Below are positions 9,826 to 20,967 of a stretch of DNA of 64,000 nucleotides, piece after piece. A program made the position numbers and the translations under genes. This DNA is from Lepidodermella squamata (taxonomy: Eukaryota; Gastrotricha): the NCBI GenBank assembly GCA_047495785.1, contig JBLDXI010000021.1, positions 868,001 to 932,000 of the forward strand. Direction: 5' to 3'. The notes under the pieces are model-generated. The model had not been told where the DNA came from, made no database searches, and was given only the letters and a program-made list of their open reading frames with translations. Each line of letters begins with the position of its first letter. Within the stretch, counting starts at the first letter, position 1.

Positions 9826-12800
9826 ATGAATGTGTTGAAATTAGTGTTTCCAAGCGATTCGGTTCTATCCCTGCGCAAGTATATTCAGAACATTACCGTC
9901 CCTGTCGTGAATGAGTCGGATTTGAAGGGCCTGGAAACATTTCTTGACAGTCATTTCGTCGTGAAATGTCCGTCTCTATCGCTGGACTTCGATCCTGATG
10001 GAACGACAGTGTCGCTAGATCGATTAATCGAGCTTGTAATAATCGCCTTAATTCGATCAGGTTGTCCTGAGGCGAAAAATAACTGCTTCACGTTGAACTA
10101 TGAGCTACCATTGATACCTCCGAAATCAATGCCTTTGACAGAGTGCCAAATGGCGCCGGTTTTGCTGGCGAATAAACGCAATAATTTGGTCACTCGGTTC
10201 AAGTCAAGGCAATGGCGGAAAATTCACGAAATACTCGGATCTAGAGCTTTATTCGCGCTATTGGCGAATTCATTCATCTTCACCTTGGCACCACCTTCTT
10301 GCCTGGTCCAACTTGGCGGGCCTCTGTTAACCCACGTCATCCGAGCAACTTCAAAGGACAAAATGCTGCGACGTCGTTGCTACCTGCGTTTTACGGCTGA
10401 TTTGAGGAGAAGGCGAATGTTAATTCCTCGCCTGCCTCCTCCGAAGCCAGATTTGACAAATGTAGCCGGTGAAAGTGTTTTGATTTTGTCGGGTCAGTCA
10501 AACGTGACCTCCACCTTTGTTGACCAGGAGACGGCTGACATCAAAAATTTACTGTCTGAAATGGTGCAGAACGTAGCGCATGAAGTCGACTATGCAGCGA
10601 GTTTCTCACTTTCATTTGGAGGTTTGTTTATTTTTTGAAATGTGAGCTTATCAAATTTGAGTTTAATCCAGCACCTTCAAGTCAAGTTCTTAGCCAACAA
10701 AAGCAATCAGAGGATGAACGAAAGAGGCGTCGGCTTCAAGAGCAGCCGAAGTTTAACGATTTCAAAGCGACATTTCGGTTTCAAAATGATGAAGTCGTAA
10801 TTCCTCGAATTGGAATGTTCTACAGCCGTAGTATGACCTCCTCTCGTAAATTTTTCGCCAATTTCGATGGGAAATTCGCTAAAGAACCAGCTGATAAATC
10901 CGATAACAAGCATCGAGCTATATTTGCCCGAATTTTTCTACGGACTGACAAGCCAAGTGATGCAAATGTGCTCTCGAACGAAATTTTCCGCCAAAATCCT
11001 CCCTGCCGAAAACTCTACTCATCTCTGAGTGACTACTTGCAAAAATTTGCGGCAAATTTTGGCGAGAAAAAAATTCGAAGTCTTCTCAATCGATACTGCA
11101 GTTTGCCAGATTTGCTTCGTTTGAATTCGAGGCAAGTTCGGAGGGGACGTCGATCACCAGTTTCCGTCAAGTTTTTGCTGAATTCGAAGACGCCATCCGA
11201 TAAAGTTGCTGACATGATTCGGGCGATGTTGACGAAATTGTTTCCTAAAAAATACAAAGGAGTGCGAGAATTCTGGTTCGGCAATCGAAGCAACCGCCGC
11301 AAAATGGAAAAATGGGCGCGAATGCAGGTAACTGCTGGTCGATATTGGTCAGGTAAACAAAAAAGAGCTAAGAATTCTGTATGAAAATTCTGTAATTATT
11401 TAGCCAAGGTTGGAACTGTGGTGGATGATTTCGATCTGTCAGCTGTTACTTGGCTTCAAGGCTGGTCGAGATGGGAGCGTCGCTTTCTGTTCGGCCGATT
11501 CATTTCATGGCTTCTGGGCGAAATTATTTTCGGTATCATCCGAGCATTTTTCTACGTCACCGATTCAGCCAATTACCGCAATCGTCTGTTGTTCTTTCGT
11601 AAGCCGGTTTGGAACAGCCTGTTTGATCGGCAACTGGAAGGAATGATCAGAAACAAGCATTTGCAGAAAATTCCCATGACTGGCCAAGTTGCCAAAAAGA
11701 TACACGAGTAAATGTTTTACTGAATTTATTCCCGCCCTACATGTAATTTTATTTGCAGGAAACTCACCTCTGGAAACGCTTTTCTAGCTTCATTGCGATT
11801 TCTGCCGAAGGAAACTGGTCTCCGGCCAGTTCTCGGTATGTGCGGGAAGGCTAAGTTACCAACAGGTAGTGGAGCTGCCTCCAACGCTCCGCTAACTTTC
11901 ATCCCATCAGCTAATCACTTGTGTGAAAATGCCCTGCAACATTTGCTTTTCATTCGACGAAATCGGCCTCAAATTACCGGCTCTAGCGTCCTGAACCGCG
12001 ACGAGTTTATGGCCAAATGGCGGGAGTTTATCGCAAAGCGTCAGTTAGCATCTCTCGAAATGAAAGAAAACCGCCCGTTGTACTTCGTTCGGTTGGACAT
12101 ATCAAAGTGCTTCGATATGATTGACCAAACTCTTCTTAGTTCAATTTTTTTGAACAAGGTGGTTACACCTGATGATGACGTTTTCATTCGAAAAATGGCA
12201 ACGATTCGAGTTGTCGGGGGCGTTCCGAGGTTTGCCGGCTGTTTTTGACATTTCTCATTTGCCTAATTTTATTTTTCAGGATTCAAGACAGATGGTGTAC
12301 TTCAAAAATCACCGGAGCAGCCAACAGTCTGACTGAAAGCTGTAAAATTATTCAGAACGAGTTGGGTGTGCGTTCTGCGATAATCGTCGACACAGACAAT
12401 TTATTTCGAAGCACGCCCGAGGAATTAAAATCCATTTTCTGCAAGGCGGTGGGATCTACTTACGTGCGAACCAGCCCGTCAGGAAAACGGCTGTATTACC
12501 TGTCGCAGGGAGTCGCACAAGGCTCAATTTTGTCGCCCATGCTCTGCAACATTTACTACGCTGAACTTGAAAAGCAATACATTGACGGAATTATCAATCT
12601 TGAAGAGGACTTGTTTGTTCGGCAAGTTGACGACTTTTTGCTTGTTTCGCCATCCATTGCAACTGCCTATCAATTTTTGGAGTTGTTTCTGAAGGGAATA
12701 CCGCAATTTCGTATGTGCGTGAATTTCGAAAAGTTGGAAACTAATTTACCCCAAGAAATTTTGGATCGTTTGGCACGAGAGTATTCACCCCAGTTGATGC

Positions 12801-13591
12801 TGACGAGAACAAAACCGTTGAATCGAGTTGTTCGTATGACGTGGTGTGGGCTTGAACTTGACACCGAATCGTTGACTGTCGGCATAGACTGGCAGCGATA
12901 TGTGTCCCTGCGCGTCTCGGACACGCTAACTTTCACGATGATTCGTGAGCCCTTACAATCCCTCATTCGAAAATTGAGTGCTACTGTGTATTCGTTTGCA
13001 TTGCCCATCGCGCTGGATCTGAATCTCAGTTCTGCGTCATTCGTCTCGCATGAAGTAAAGAACCATATTTTCTGATACCAAAGCATGGTCTAGCTCATTT
13101 TTTTTCAGATTTACAAGCTGTTTCTATTTTTGGCCTGTCGTCTTTACTACATGCTTCGGTTTTTGCGCAACTCTTACCCTGATCAATCTCCCGACCTATT
13201 TGTTGCGATTTGGTACAAGCTGGCTGACATGGTCGCCTCCAATCGCATTACTTACAGTGCTGTGAACAAAACTCTTGCCCATCAATCTTATTCAAACGAA
13301 ATTGATGTTGTCCAAGGCGCGCGGTCGAGTAGCTCCCTTTTCATATCAGGAAATTATCCTGTCACTCGGAGTTATATTCGCCTATTGGCTCTTTCTGCTT
13401 TGCAGTGTAAACTCAGTCAACATAAAGGTACTTATCCACTTTTGAGGAGGCTGATTTTACTGACTATGTCAAGGCTTCGTCGAAACATTGATTCAAGCTT
13501 GCTTAGTGATAGCGACAGTCTTCAGTTTTGTGATGACGGCGTCATACCAGCCAACTTTCATGAGTTAGTGAGAGGCAAGAAAATATTCTGA
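9826..13591 (+). CDS. tert: Telomerase reverse transcriptase, full length
   Basis: This is the catalytic subunit that copies the telomerase RNA onto chromosome ends. Six exons (9826-10621, 10672-11352, 11404-11707, 11759-12229, 12280-13054, 13109-13591) join in phase to 1169 residues, close to vertebrate TERT. A TEN-like block, SRQWRKIHEILG to LAPPSCLVQLGGP, is near residues 125-165. The RNA-binding domain has PRIGMFYSR and the T motif AFFYVTDSANYRNRLLFF near residue 540. RT motifs follow in order: 1 (LRFLPKETGLRP, ~605), A (VRLDISKCFDMID, ~705), B' (QGVAQGSILSPMLCNIYY, ~824), C (RQVDDFLLVSP, catalytic VDD, ~866), D (VNFEKLETNLP) and E (WCGLELD, ~938). A C-terminal extension of about 220 residues is present. 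AATAAA lies at 13627. Confidence 0.96.
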
Positions 13592-14709
13592 TGTTGGGCG
13601 TTTTCTCTTTTCCATTCATATTTTTCAATAAAAAATGTTGTGCCTACAAACAGCGTCAGTCAAAACATTGAGGGGAGACAATTCAGTTTCGTTTGAACTA
13701 TGCTGTAATTTCTCATTCATTCATTCAGTTCCTTTTCTGGTTTAATTATAGAAAAGATCTGTTGTAGTGGATAACAGTTTGCAAGAATCCATGCGGAATG
13801 AAGAATAAAAGATTAGATTTATAGGCCAGACGTCACCTCCGACATGTTTATTGGGCCATCTTCAGGGTTCGAGCAATTTGAATCTAATGGCCGTTGCTAC
13901 AAAACAGCGTTTAAGTTGTTCGTTGACAAAAAGCGCCGTCTCAGGCTAGTTTTAGAATTTGGATACTCGCTTGAATCATCCGCGAATGAAATGGTAAGCC
14001 TGATTTCAGTGTGAATCAGCCTGCCGTAGAGCGGAAGCTGAGCGACGTTACATAATAATCCGGTGGGTCGGATTGGGCTTCTGAGTGAGAGTTTCTTATG
14101 ACAATCTTTCAATTGTTCCGAATCCTCCCTATCATAACTAAATAAAGGGGCCCACCCAAACGTCACCTATGTGTATGAAATCTCGAAAAGCTAAGAGAAG
14201 CTCTTGCATTTGCATTTCAAATCTCAATCACATCAATCACATCAATCACATCAAATCTCTCCTGCTTTCTTCCTCCTGCTTCCTGCTCTCATGCGCCTTT
14301 TCATGATGTCAGATACCTAAAGGCAACTTGCATGAATTGAGTGTATGGGTATGAGTATAAGTATGTTGCTTTGACCACGGTTGACTGGGCCTGGCCTGGG
14401 CTTGGAGCATGGCGCCCGGTCGCGCTCCTGAAAGCATGCAGCGATTATATTTTCTAAAGCAAAATGTTCGTCTTTATAATACATTTAATAAATAATTTTT
14501 TTATCGAAAATTATATAAAAATTGTAACCCAAGGTCATCAATTTATAAATATATGTTGCATTTATTTTCGATTTTCGGGATGGAAAAAATCAGAGCGACG
14601 TTTCGATGAATAGGCGAGAAAGATCGGAGCTTTGATCTTGAGAGGTGAAGTTTACTGTCGAAATTATATACTTACTGCTTGATAAGTATAACGATAAACA
14701 TACTGCCAT
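13592..14709. other. Intergenic region with small repeats
   Basis: No gene was recognised. After the TERT poly(A) signal there is a fragment at 13830-13870 whose reverse complement contains CTGAAGATGGCC, resembling transposon-end sequence also hinted at near 1955. A short tandem repeat of unit ATCAATCAC plus A lies at about 14224-14254. The right part should include the RSRC2 promoter. Confidence 0.4.
14224..14254. repeat. Short tandem repeat, 10-nt unit (ATCAATCACA type)
   Basis: Three copies of a roughly 10-nt unit read through AATCACATCA. This is ordinary microsatellite sequence in an intergenic region. Confidence 0.6.
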
Positions 14710-16552
14710 ATGGATACAAGCAGCAATTCGAATGGCCCATCGCCGGGAAAACTTGTGAGCGTAAGTTTACAGCAATCAATGACTCTTTTATAGACTTTTC
14801 ACACTTCAAGCTCTGAAATATTTGATGTTAGCTACCAAAAGAAACTATTACTACCAAATTGAATATACCCCGTCCACTTGGCAGATATTAAATATGTATC
14901 GTTCTGTAAAATTTTATCAAGTGAAATCGCGCCGATTTGAGTCGCGTAGTCTACAAATGGTGTTGCCGGCAAGTAACGTCCTATGTCTCTGATACCAAGC
15001 TCTACGTCGTAAGTTTTTGGAGCCGTGTTCTGCGAGCCATCAATGCATCTTAACTGTGAAGTCATAAATGACTAATTTTTGCCAACAATTGCTAACTTGC
15101 GCCGCATATAACTCGCTCCATACAGGGTTTTATTTTTAGAACGAAGCCGATTTCGATGCAGAGTGGGAGCAATTCGAAGCTGAGATTAGCGGGGCTCCCG
15201 CTTCGGTTCCGCGTGATGCGACTCTGGAGTGTGTATCTTATCCAATAAATCCGAGGTACGATACCGATGCTCAAGCTACTATTTCATCTAAGGCTTCAGC
15301 TGCTGACGTAAGTTACTAGTTATTACAAGCCCTGTAATGAATACAAGTGAATCATTGATTTTAGGACAATACAAGAGCCAGCGCTGGCGAGGATGACGGG
15401 TCAGCTGCATACTCGCCGTCTAGTGAACCAATTTTAGATTTGTTCTCTGATTATCAAACTTCGCAAACACCGAAAGAAATCGCCGGTGGATCAATTGAAG
15501 ACACTATTCCTGATAAGCCGTCAAAGCAGGCTGAGGAGAAGAACAGTCATGAAAAGCGACGTCGTAGCCGCTCTCGCTCGCGCAACAGATCAAGAAGCAG
15601 AGATCGATCTCATCGTTCCAAAAAAGATAAACATCATTCCCATCACAATAAGTCGTCTAATCGCAGCCGTAGCCGCGACCGTCATCGCAAGCATCGTAAA
15701 TCATCAAGCAAATCACCCAGTTCCAGAAGTAGATCTAGATCTCGGTCCAGGTCATCAGATAGGCATCGTCGATCTCACAAACGTGAAAGTGACAGGGATA
15801 AAAAGGGCCATGAAGAGCGTCCAAGTTCGCTTTCTTCAGCTACTGTTGGTAATTATGGGCCGAGGTCAGCGGAACAGATGGAGAAGCAACGTCAACTGAA
15901 CGCTGCAGTTTTAACTCAAAAGCAACATGTACCAAAACGGACACCGGGAAAAGGTCGGCATCCACAGCGAAATAGCAGCGAAAGATCGGAGCGAGACGAA
16001 GAAGAGGCTCGTGGGACTGATAATTCAGGGGGACCTCCAAGTCGCTCTGCTCCAAACTTGCCGAAGAAAAAGTTGTTTGATGCAAAGATGACTCCACAAG
16101 AAAGAGCTGCTGCACTTCAAAAACAAGTCGAGGAAGCTACTGGTATCCAAATGCCCAAGTATTATAATCCATCAGCAATAAATCCACTGAAATATGCCGA
16201 GCAAATGCAGAAACGGAAATTGCTCTGGTCTAAAGCAAAGGAAGGGAAGGCAGAAAACGAAACATTATGGCAAAATACTGCCATGGCTCTTGATAGCTCT
16301 TCCTCCAACAAATTTCAAAAATTGATGGGCTTGAAGACAGCAGAAGAGACTGCGGCGGCGGAAGCTGCAAAGCAGTCATCAGTGGATTCGAAAAAGAAAC
16401 AAGAACAGCTTTTCAATCAGCTGGATCGGGAGTATGAATTTGCCCGAATGTCAACACACACGCATCGAGGAATGGGCCTGGGCTTCTCTTCGGCTGTTGC
16501 GGAGAAAGCCTCTTTTATAGCTAGTAATTCCAATTTACTGGGAAAAAAGTGA
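14710..16552 (+). CDS. rsrc2: RSRC2-like arginine/serine-rich coiled-coil protein
   Basis: This is a nuclear RS-domain protein, probably associated with splicing. Exons 14710-14760, 15140-15307 and 15365-16552 join in phase 0 to about 468 residues. An acidic N-terminus (EADFDAEWEQFEAE) is followed by an RS/RD/RH-rich stretch at about residues 130-210 and then the C-terminal block that marks RSRC2/SMAP: YYNPSAINPLKYAEQMQKRK, KFQKLMGLKTAEE and YEFARMSTHTHRGMGLGF. The family's molecular role is poorly defined. The 379-nt first intron has an open antisense frame of 77 codons with no recognisable product. The stop lies 141 nt before the CDIPT start codon on the same strand, which suggests the first position of an operon. 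Confidence 0.88.
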
Positions 16553-16693
16553 ATCTTGCAATCAACTCTTATTATATCCTGTTTTGTCTTGTCTTACGTG
16601 TCATTAATGTTTCGAGTAAAATCACAAGGGAGTTTTCTTATATTGATTTGCTTTTCTTTGTAGGGATATTTTGAGGTGTCTGAATTTGCGAGA
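16553..16693 (+). other. RSRC2-CDIPT intercistronic region
   Basis: There is no AATAAA. A T-rich tract ends in CTTTGTAG around 16656-16664, about 30 nt before the next ATG, giving a likely trans-splice acceptor. Confidence 0.5.
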
Positions 16694-17411
16694 ATGGCTG
16701 AGGAGAACATCTTTTTGTTTTATCCGAACTTGATCGGCTATGGAAGAATCATCACTGCCCTGCTAGCTCTATATTTCATGCCGACACTGCCTTGCTTCAC
16801 CATGGTTATGTATATTACATCTGCCCTCCTCGATGCGGCGGACGGTCATGTCGCTCGAATGTTCAACCAGAGCACTCGTTTTGGAGCTCTTCTCGACATG
16901 TTGACTGATCGTTGCGCAACTCTTGGCTTGGTGATGGGCCTTTCAGCCTTGTACCCAGACTGGGCATTTCTCTTCATTCTGTCGGCTGTCATCGACGTTG
17001 CCAGCCATTGGCTGTTTATGGTGACTTCGTACTTCTGTGGTAAAACTAGTCACAAGTCGGTTGGGTCACTGGATAACCCGGTCATCCAACTATACTACTC
17101 GTCGAAATCATTCTTGTTCTTCATGTGTGCCGGCAACGAACTTTTCTACTGTGCAGTCTATTTGATGAAGTTTTATCCTAATTTTTTGATCGGTGAGAAC
17201 TTTTATATTGATTCAAATTTATTGTTAATGAGCTCATTTCTTTGCAGCTGGCTTTGGAATTTGGAAAATTGTTGCCATCCTGTGCTTCCCAGTGGCCACG
17301 GGCAAATCAATCATCAGCCTGGTCCATTTAATTGCCGGTTCGCAAATGATTGGCGAGCTGGACGTGAAAGAACGGAAAGAAAAAGCAGCGAATGCATCGA
17401 AAAGCAAATAA
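16694..17411 (+). CDS. pis-1: Phosphatidylinositol synthase (CDP-diacylglycerol-inositol 3-phosphatidyltransferase)
   Basis: The enzyme makes phosphatidylinositol from CDP-diacylglycerol and myo-inositol in the ER membrane. Exons 16694-17192 and 17248-17411 join (phase 1) to 220 residues, the usual length. The CDP-alcohol phosphotransferase signature is complete: DAADGHVAR, then FGALLDMLTDR, which supplies the DG-x2-AR-x8-G-x3-D-x3-D pattern near residues 46-70. Several hydrophobic segments fit a multi-pass protein, and the Lys-rich C-terminus fits the ER type. The ATG at 16694 was chosen because it follows the probable splice acceptor and matches family N-termini. It appears to be the second gene of an RSRC2-CDIPT-NIF3L1 operon. 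Confidence 0.95.
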
Positions 17412-17684
17412 CTGAATCGAGAGATCTTACTCAACAATGATAATATATATTTATTCGAGTGATTAGGACTAAAATGGGCAGTTTTTAACTTATGCTGTTG
17501 TTCATTCGTTTAAACATTTATAAATTTCGCTTCTATCTCAAACCGATGTCTTGAGGTGGTTATCGAGGAACGCTGGCTCGTTCTATAGTCTATTGTTTTG
17601 TTTCAATAAACACTTGTTATCAATAAAATTTATTTGGATATATTTTGTGAGTATTTTTCTGTGAAATGCCCTCGTAGATTTTTG
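17412..17684 (+). other. CDIPT-NIF3L1 intercistronic region
   Basis: AATAAA occurs twice (around 17605 and 17625), followed within about 50 nt by an acceptor CTCGTAG just before the NIF3L1 ATG. A poly(A) signal followed closely by an acceptor is the expected arrangement at an internal operon junction. Confidence 0.5.
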
Positions 17685-18885
17685 ATGAAAATTGGCTCAC
17701 TGATCCGAGTCTCTGTTAATCGATATTCCCAATTAAAGAGAATGGTTCATTTGCGAGCTGCAACTCATTTGTTTGACGCCATCGCCCCGCCCCAATTGGC
17801 TGCGGACTGGGATAATACCGGCCTATTGGTCGAACCCCCTTTCGAGGACGATGAGAGTTTTGATATTAAAAAAATCGTCGTGACTAACGACCTGACCATT
17901 CCCGTGTACGAGGAGGCTAGGAAGCAGTCGGCGACATTGATATACACGTACCACCCGTTGTTGTTTAAGGCAGTCAAAACATTCACAACATCGTCTGGTT
18001 GGACAGTGGGTGTTGCGCTGAAATGCATTCGAAATGGCATTGCGGTTTATAGCGCTCATACTGCGATCGATGCTATTCCAGGCGGTAACAACGACTGGCT
18101 CGTTGATGCGTTCTCTAGCTTCGGTAAAGACACTTTCAGGAACTAAAATTTCGGGATTTTCATGAAAAAATATTTGATATTCACAGGCGTTACGTCTCGC
18201 CGTCCTTTGGATCCAGCCTCCTTCAAAAAGTTACCTGTTTCACCGAATGGTCAAACTGAGTACATAACCGTCATTAAAAATGCCCCTAACAACCTTCAAG
18301 GTGTCAAGGTGCTAAAGACAACCAAGTAAAAATTCAAAAATATCCAATTGAAATCACGATTAATTTTTACAATTTTCCAGGCTAGCTGGTTTTAAGCTCA
18401 CAACTGTGATCCATTCCGAAAAGCTTTCGCTCCCTGATGACGCCACTGTGATTTATAGTGAAAAAGCGCCTAGTCAAGCCGCAACTGGCTTCGGTAGACA
18501 CGCCGAGTTCAAAGAACCGATTCCGTCGCTGGAGGCGGCGGTTGAAATCGTTAAGAAAACTATTGGGGTCGATCGCCTGCGAGTTGTGCGATCGCCGAGC
18601 GCCAAGGGCCCGATTCGATCGCTGGCAGTTTGCGCCGGGTCTGGCTCTGGTGTCTTCGGGCCAAATGCGCGTGCTGATTTGCTGCTATCTGGAGAATTAG
18701 CTCATCACGACCTGCTGAACGCGGCCGCGAACGGCTCGCACGTCATTCTATGCGAACATTCGCGATCGGAGCGCGGTTTCATGAAATCGTGGGCCGGCAA
18801 GTTGCAAGACCTGTTGCGGAAGCTGGACCCCGAAGTCAGTGTTGTGTTTGCTGAGAGCGACGCTGACCCTGTTGATATAATGTGA
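17685..18885 (+). CDS. nif3l1: NIF3-like protein (NIF3L1/DUF34 family)
   Basis: Exons 17685-18123, 18187-18325 and 18381-18885 join in phase to 360 residues. Family metal-site motifs are present: WDNTGLLVE near residue 45, YTYHPLLFKAV near residue 85, SAHTAIDAIPGG, and in the C-terminal half LLSGELAHHD and ILCEHSRSERGF. NIF3 proteins are hexameric toroids with a di-metal site. Their reaction is not settled, though a GTP cyclohydrolase-like role has been suggested for relatives. The N-terminus before M20 (MKIGSLIRVSVNRYSQLKR) is basic and could be a mitochondrial presequence; translation from M20 is equally possible. Context suggests the third gene of the RSRC2-CDIPT operon. Confidence 0.93.
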
Positions 18886-19206
18886 AAAGGCGAAGGTGCC
18901 TCCCCCGCCCTGCTATTCGTAAACAATAAGATGCGACATTTATTATATTCATGTGTGCGCAAAACAATAATAGTATATAATAAAGTGCGGCTATTTTCGG
19001 CGGAATAAAACCTCGCGCCGGTGTTTGCCTCGTCGAAGAATACAATAACATTTTGATTAGGCGCCGGCGCACAGGTGAGCAGCTACTGTGGCCGGGCGAT
19101 TTCTTTCTAAGCGTGTCCGGCAAATGAAAAGCAAATAGGAGTAGAGCTTATCGGCTCGCAAATCAAGTAACTGCTCTATAGGCGATCGAGTTGACTAGTC
19201 GCAATA
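18886..19206. promoter_or_regulatory. Intergenic region before the repeat-domain gene trio
   Basis: About 320 nt. AATAAA near 18978 may end the NIF3L1 transcript. The rest is presumably the promoter of the next gene; no defined site was recognised. Confidence 0.35.
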
Positions 19207-20282
19207 ATGAAGCAAACTTTCCAACCGTTTTACACCGCGCAGATAATTATTCATGTTGCATATCTAGTTAGTGGCCAGACTCCGCCAAGCGAGTACGAGC
19301 CAATGCTACACCAAGCAGTCGTTGAAGCGGTTTGCTCAAAAAGGATTTCTCCGAATCTCCCTTAAAGCCTTTTAAATTTAGCTAAAAACTATGAACATCA
19401 CCTACGGCGATTTGACGAAAGACGAACGGGAGGTAATAACGAGCCATGTTCGTGAAGGTGCGTTGGAGCTTCAGGTCAAAAGCGAGAACGGTGGTACGGT
19501 TACAAATGACGACCTTGGCGACGTTTTCGAGAATATTCTGAACGCGATTTCGAATAATCCCGACATCGACCTATTTTCTCATACCGAGTTCGATACATTC
19601 TGGACGGGGAAACATAAATTTAGCGAATTGATTCCCAACGGGGACATCGAAGCGAAAATTCTTGACCTTGTTATCATGAAGGTGATGATTGTACCATCAA
19701 ATTATTTCTATACCAAATATATTTTTCTTAGCTTGAAAAGGCTAATTTATATTACGACGAATTTAGCATCGATCAAAAGGACCTGATTGATGATCTAGTT
19801 AGAGCCGCCGCATTTGTCCAGAGCGAAGAAAGCCCGTCATTATCTGAGGAAATTTTGGAGCCAAAAGTAGACGATATCGTGAAAATTCTGGCAACAGATC
19901 AATACAGCGCGTTCTACAACAACTCCGAATTGATGGCGCAAGTTGGAGACATTGCAGAGCTTCCAGTCGATACGTCTGCGCTATTTTCTGAACCGTCGAT
20001 CGCACGCACCGATATGCACGCATTCTGGCAACGAAATAAGGGGATAGGTTATTCGAAAAGCCACGGCGATACAACAACTTGGCGGATAATGTACGCAGGA
20101 GACTTGGATGATGACTTGTCAGGATCAGCCTGGTCTGTACAACGAACAGGTTGACAGCTAATCTTTGTTCAGTTTGAGGAATAATTTTCTTCATTTTTCT
20201 AGATCGTTTTGCATGGCATATTTGCAATATTGCAAGTTTACTGGGTTTTGCGACCTCCAGATTCGCCTATGAACGCCTATGA
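19207..20282 (+). CDS. Secreted repeat-domain protein A, about 306 aa
   Basis: No known family was recognised with confidence. Exons 19207-19329, 19382-19681, 19732-20149 and 20203-20282 join in phases 0, 0 and 1. A signal peptide (residues 1-23, ending AYLVSG) is followed by two copies of a ~31-residue unit, each beginning at the first codon of an exon: LKTMNITYGDL... and LEKANLYYDEF.... After each unit comes a second partly shared block with [SA]xT[ED]xxxFW. The last short exon gives a moderately hydrophobic tail. Exon layout and phases match the next two genes, so the three are tandem paralogs. If the last intron is not spliced, translation stops at 20154. The repeats faintly recall helices of nematode fatty-acid/retinol-binding proteins, but this is a guess. 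Confidence 0.6.
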
Positions 20283-20967
20283 AGTAGAAAATTTGATGAT
20301 GTATACTTTTTCCATGATAATACCGTTAGCTTTCACGTTGAGAATGAAAATAAACGAAGTGCAAGTATCATGTTGTTTTAGAAAACATCTTGGTATACTT
20401 ATTGTAATTATTTTCAGAAATTCGAAATTAACGCCGCGCCGACGTTCGAATGATGGTCGAGATTTATGGCATGGATGCAAATTATTTTGGGCTTCGATTC
20501 CCAGCCCCACTTCCAGAAGACATTAAACATTTGCGCCCACCATGCCCTGGTCCACGTGGGCAGCACGCGGGTCATCACCCCATTTGACGGTACCATAATG
20601 GGTGATAGGAACAAAGACATTCGACATTCTTGTTTCTTGTTAATGTTTTGTCGAACAAATGTCCAGCCGAAAATGTTTACACTATCTCTCCGAATTGCCC
20701 TTCGTTAACGCCAGTATAAAAATACCGCGGAGGTGTTCATAAAAAATTGTCAGCGAAATCGGCTGTAAATGTACTTTCAATCGATAGATAAAATTGACTT
20801 GAGGGCAAAGGTTTAAATTAAAATGAACAGTGCGAAACTTCCAGGTGTCGATAGCGAAGCAGCGAGCGGAAATTGGACGAAACTGCACGAACAAGGCAGA
20901 CGTATGCCTTTAATCTGTTCATTTCTGTGGTTCGACTCGTATGTTTTTCTCTCAAAACCGTCAAATC
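20283..20967. other. Intergenic region with a GC-rich segment
   Basis: No gene was assigned. A GC-rich segment at about 20430-20590 stands out from AT-rich flanks. It begins after TTTTCAG and could be an exon, but no frame continues convincingly. A tRNA T-arm-like stretch at about 20485-20505 was examined and rejected. Confidence 0.35.

Noticed and set aside
20470-20510. tRNA-like T-arm (GGGCTTCGATTCCCAG)
   Set aside because: The loop is one base too long, and no acceptor, D or anticodon arms can be formed around it.
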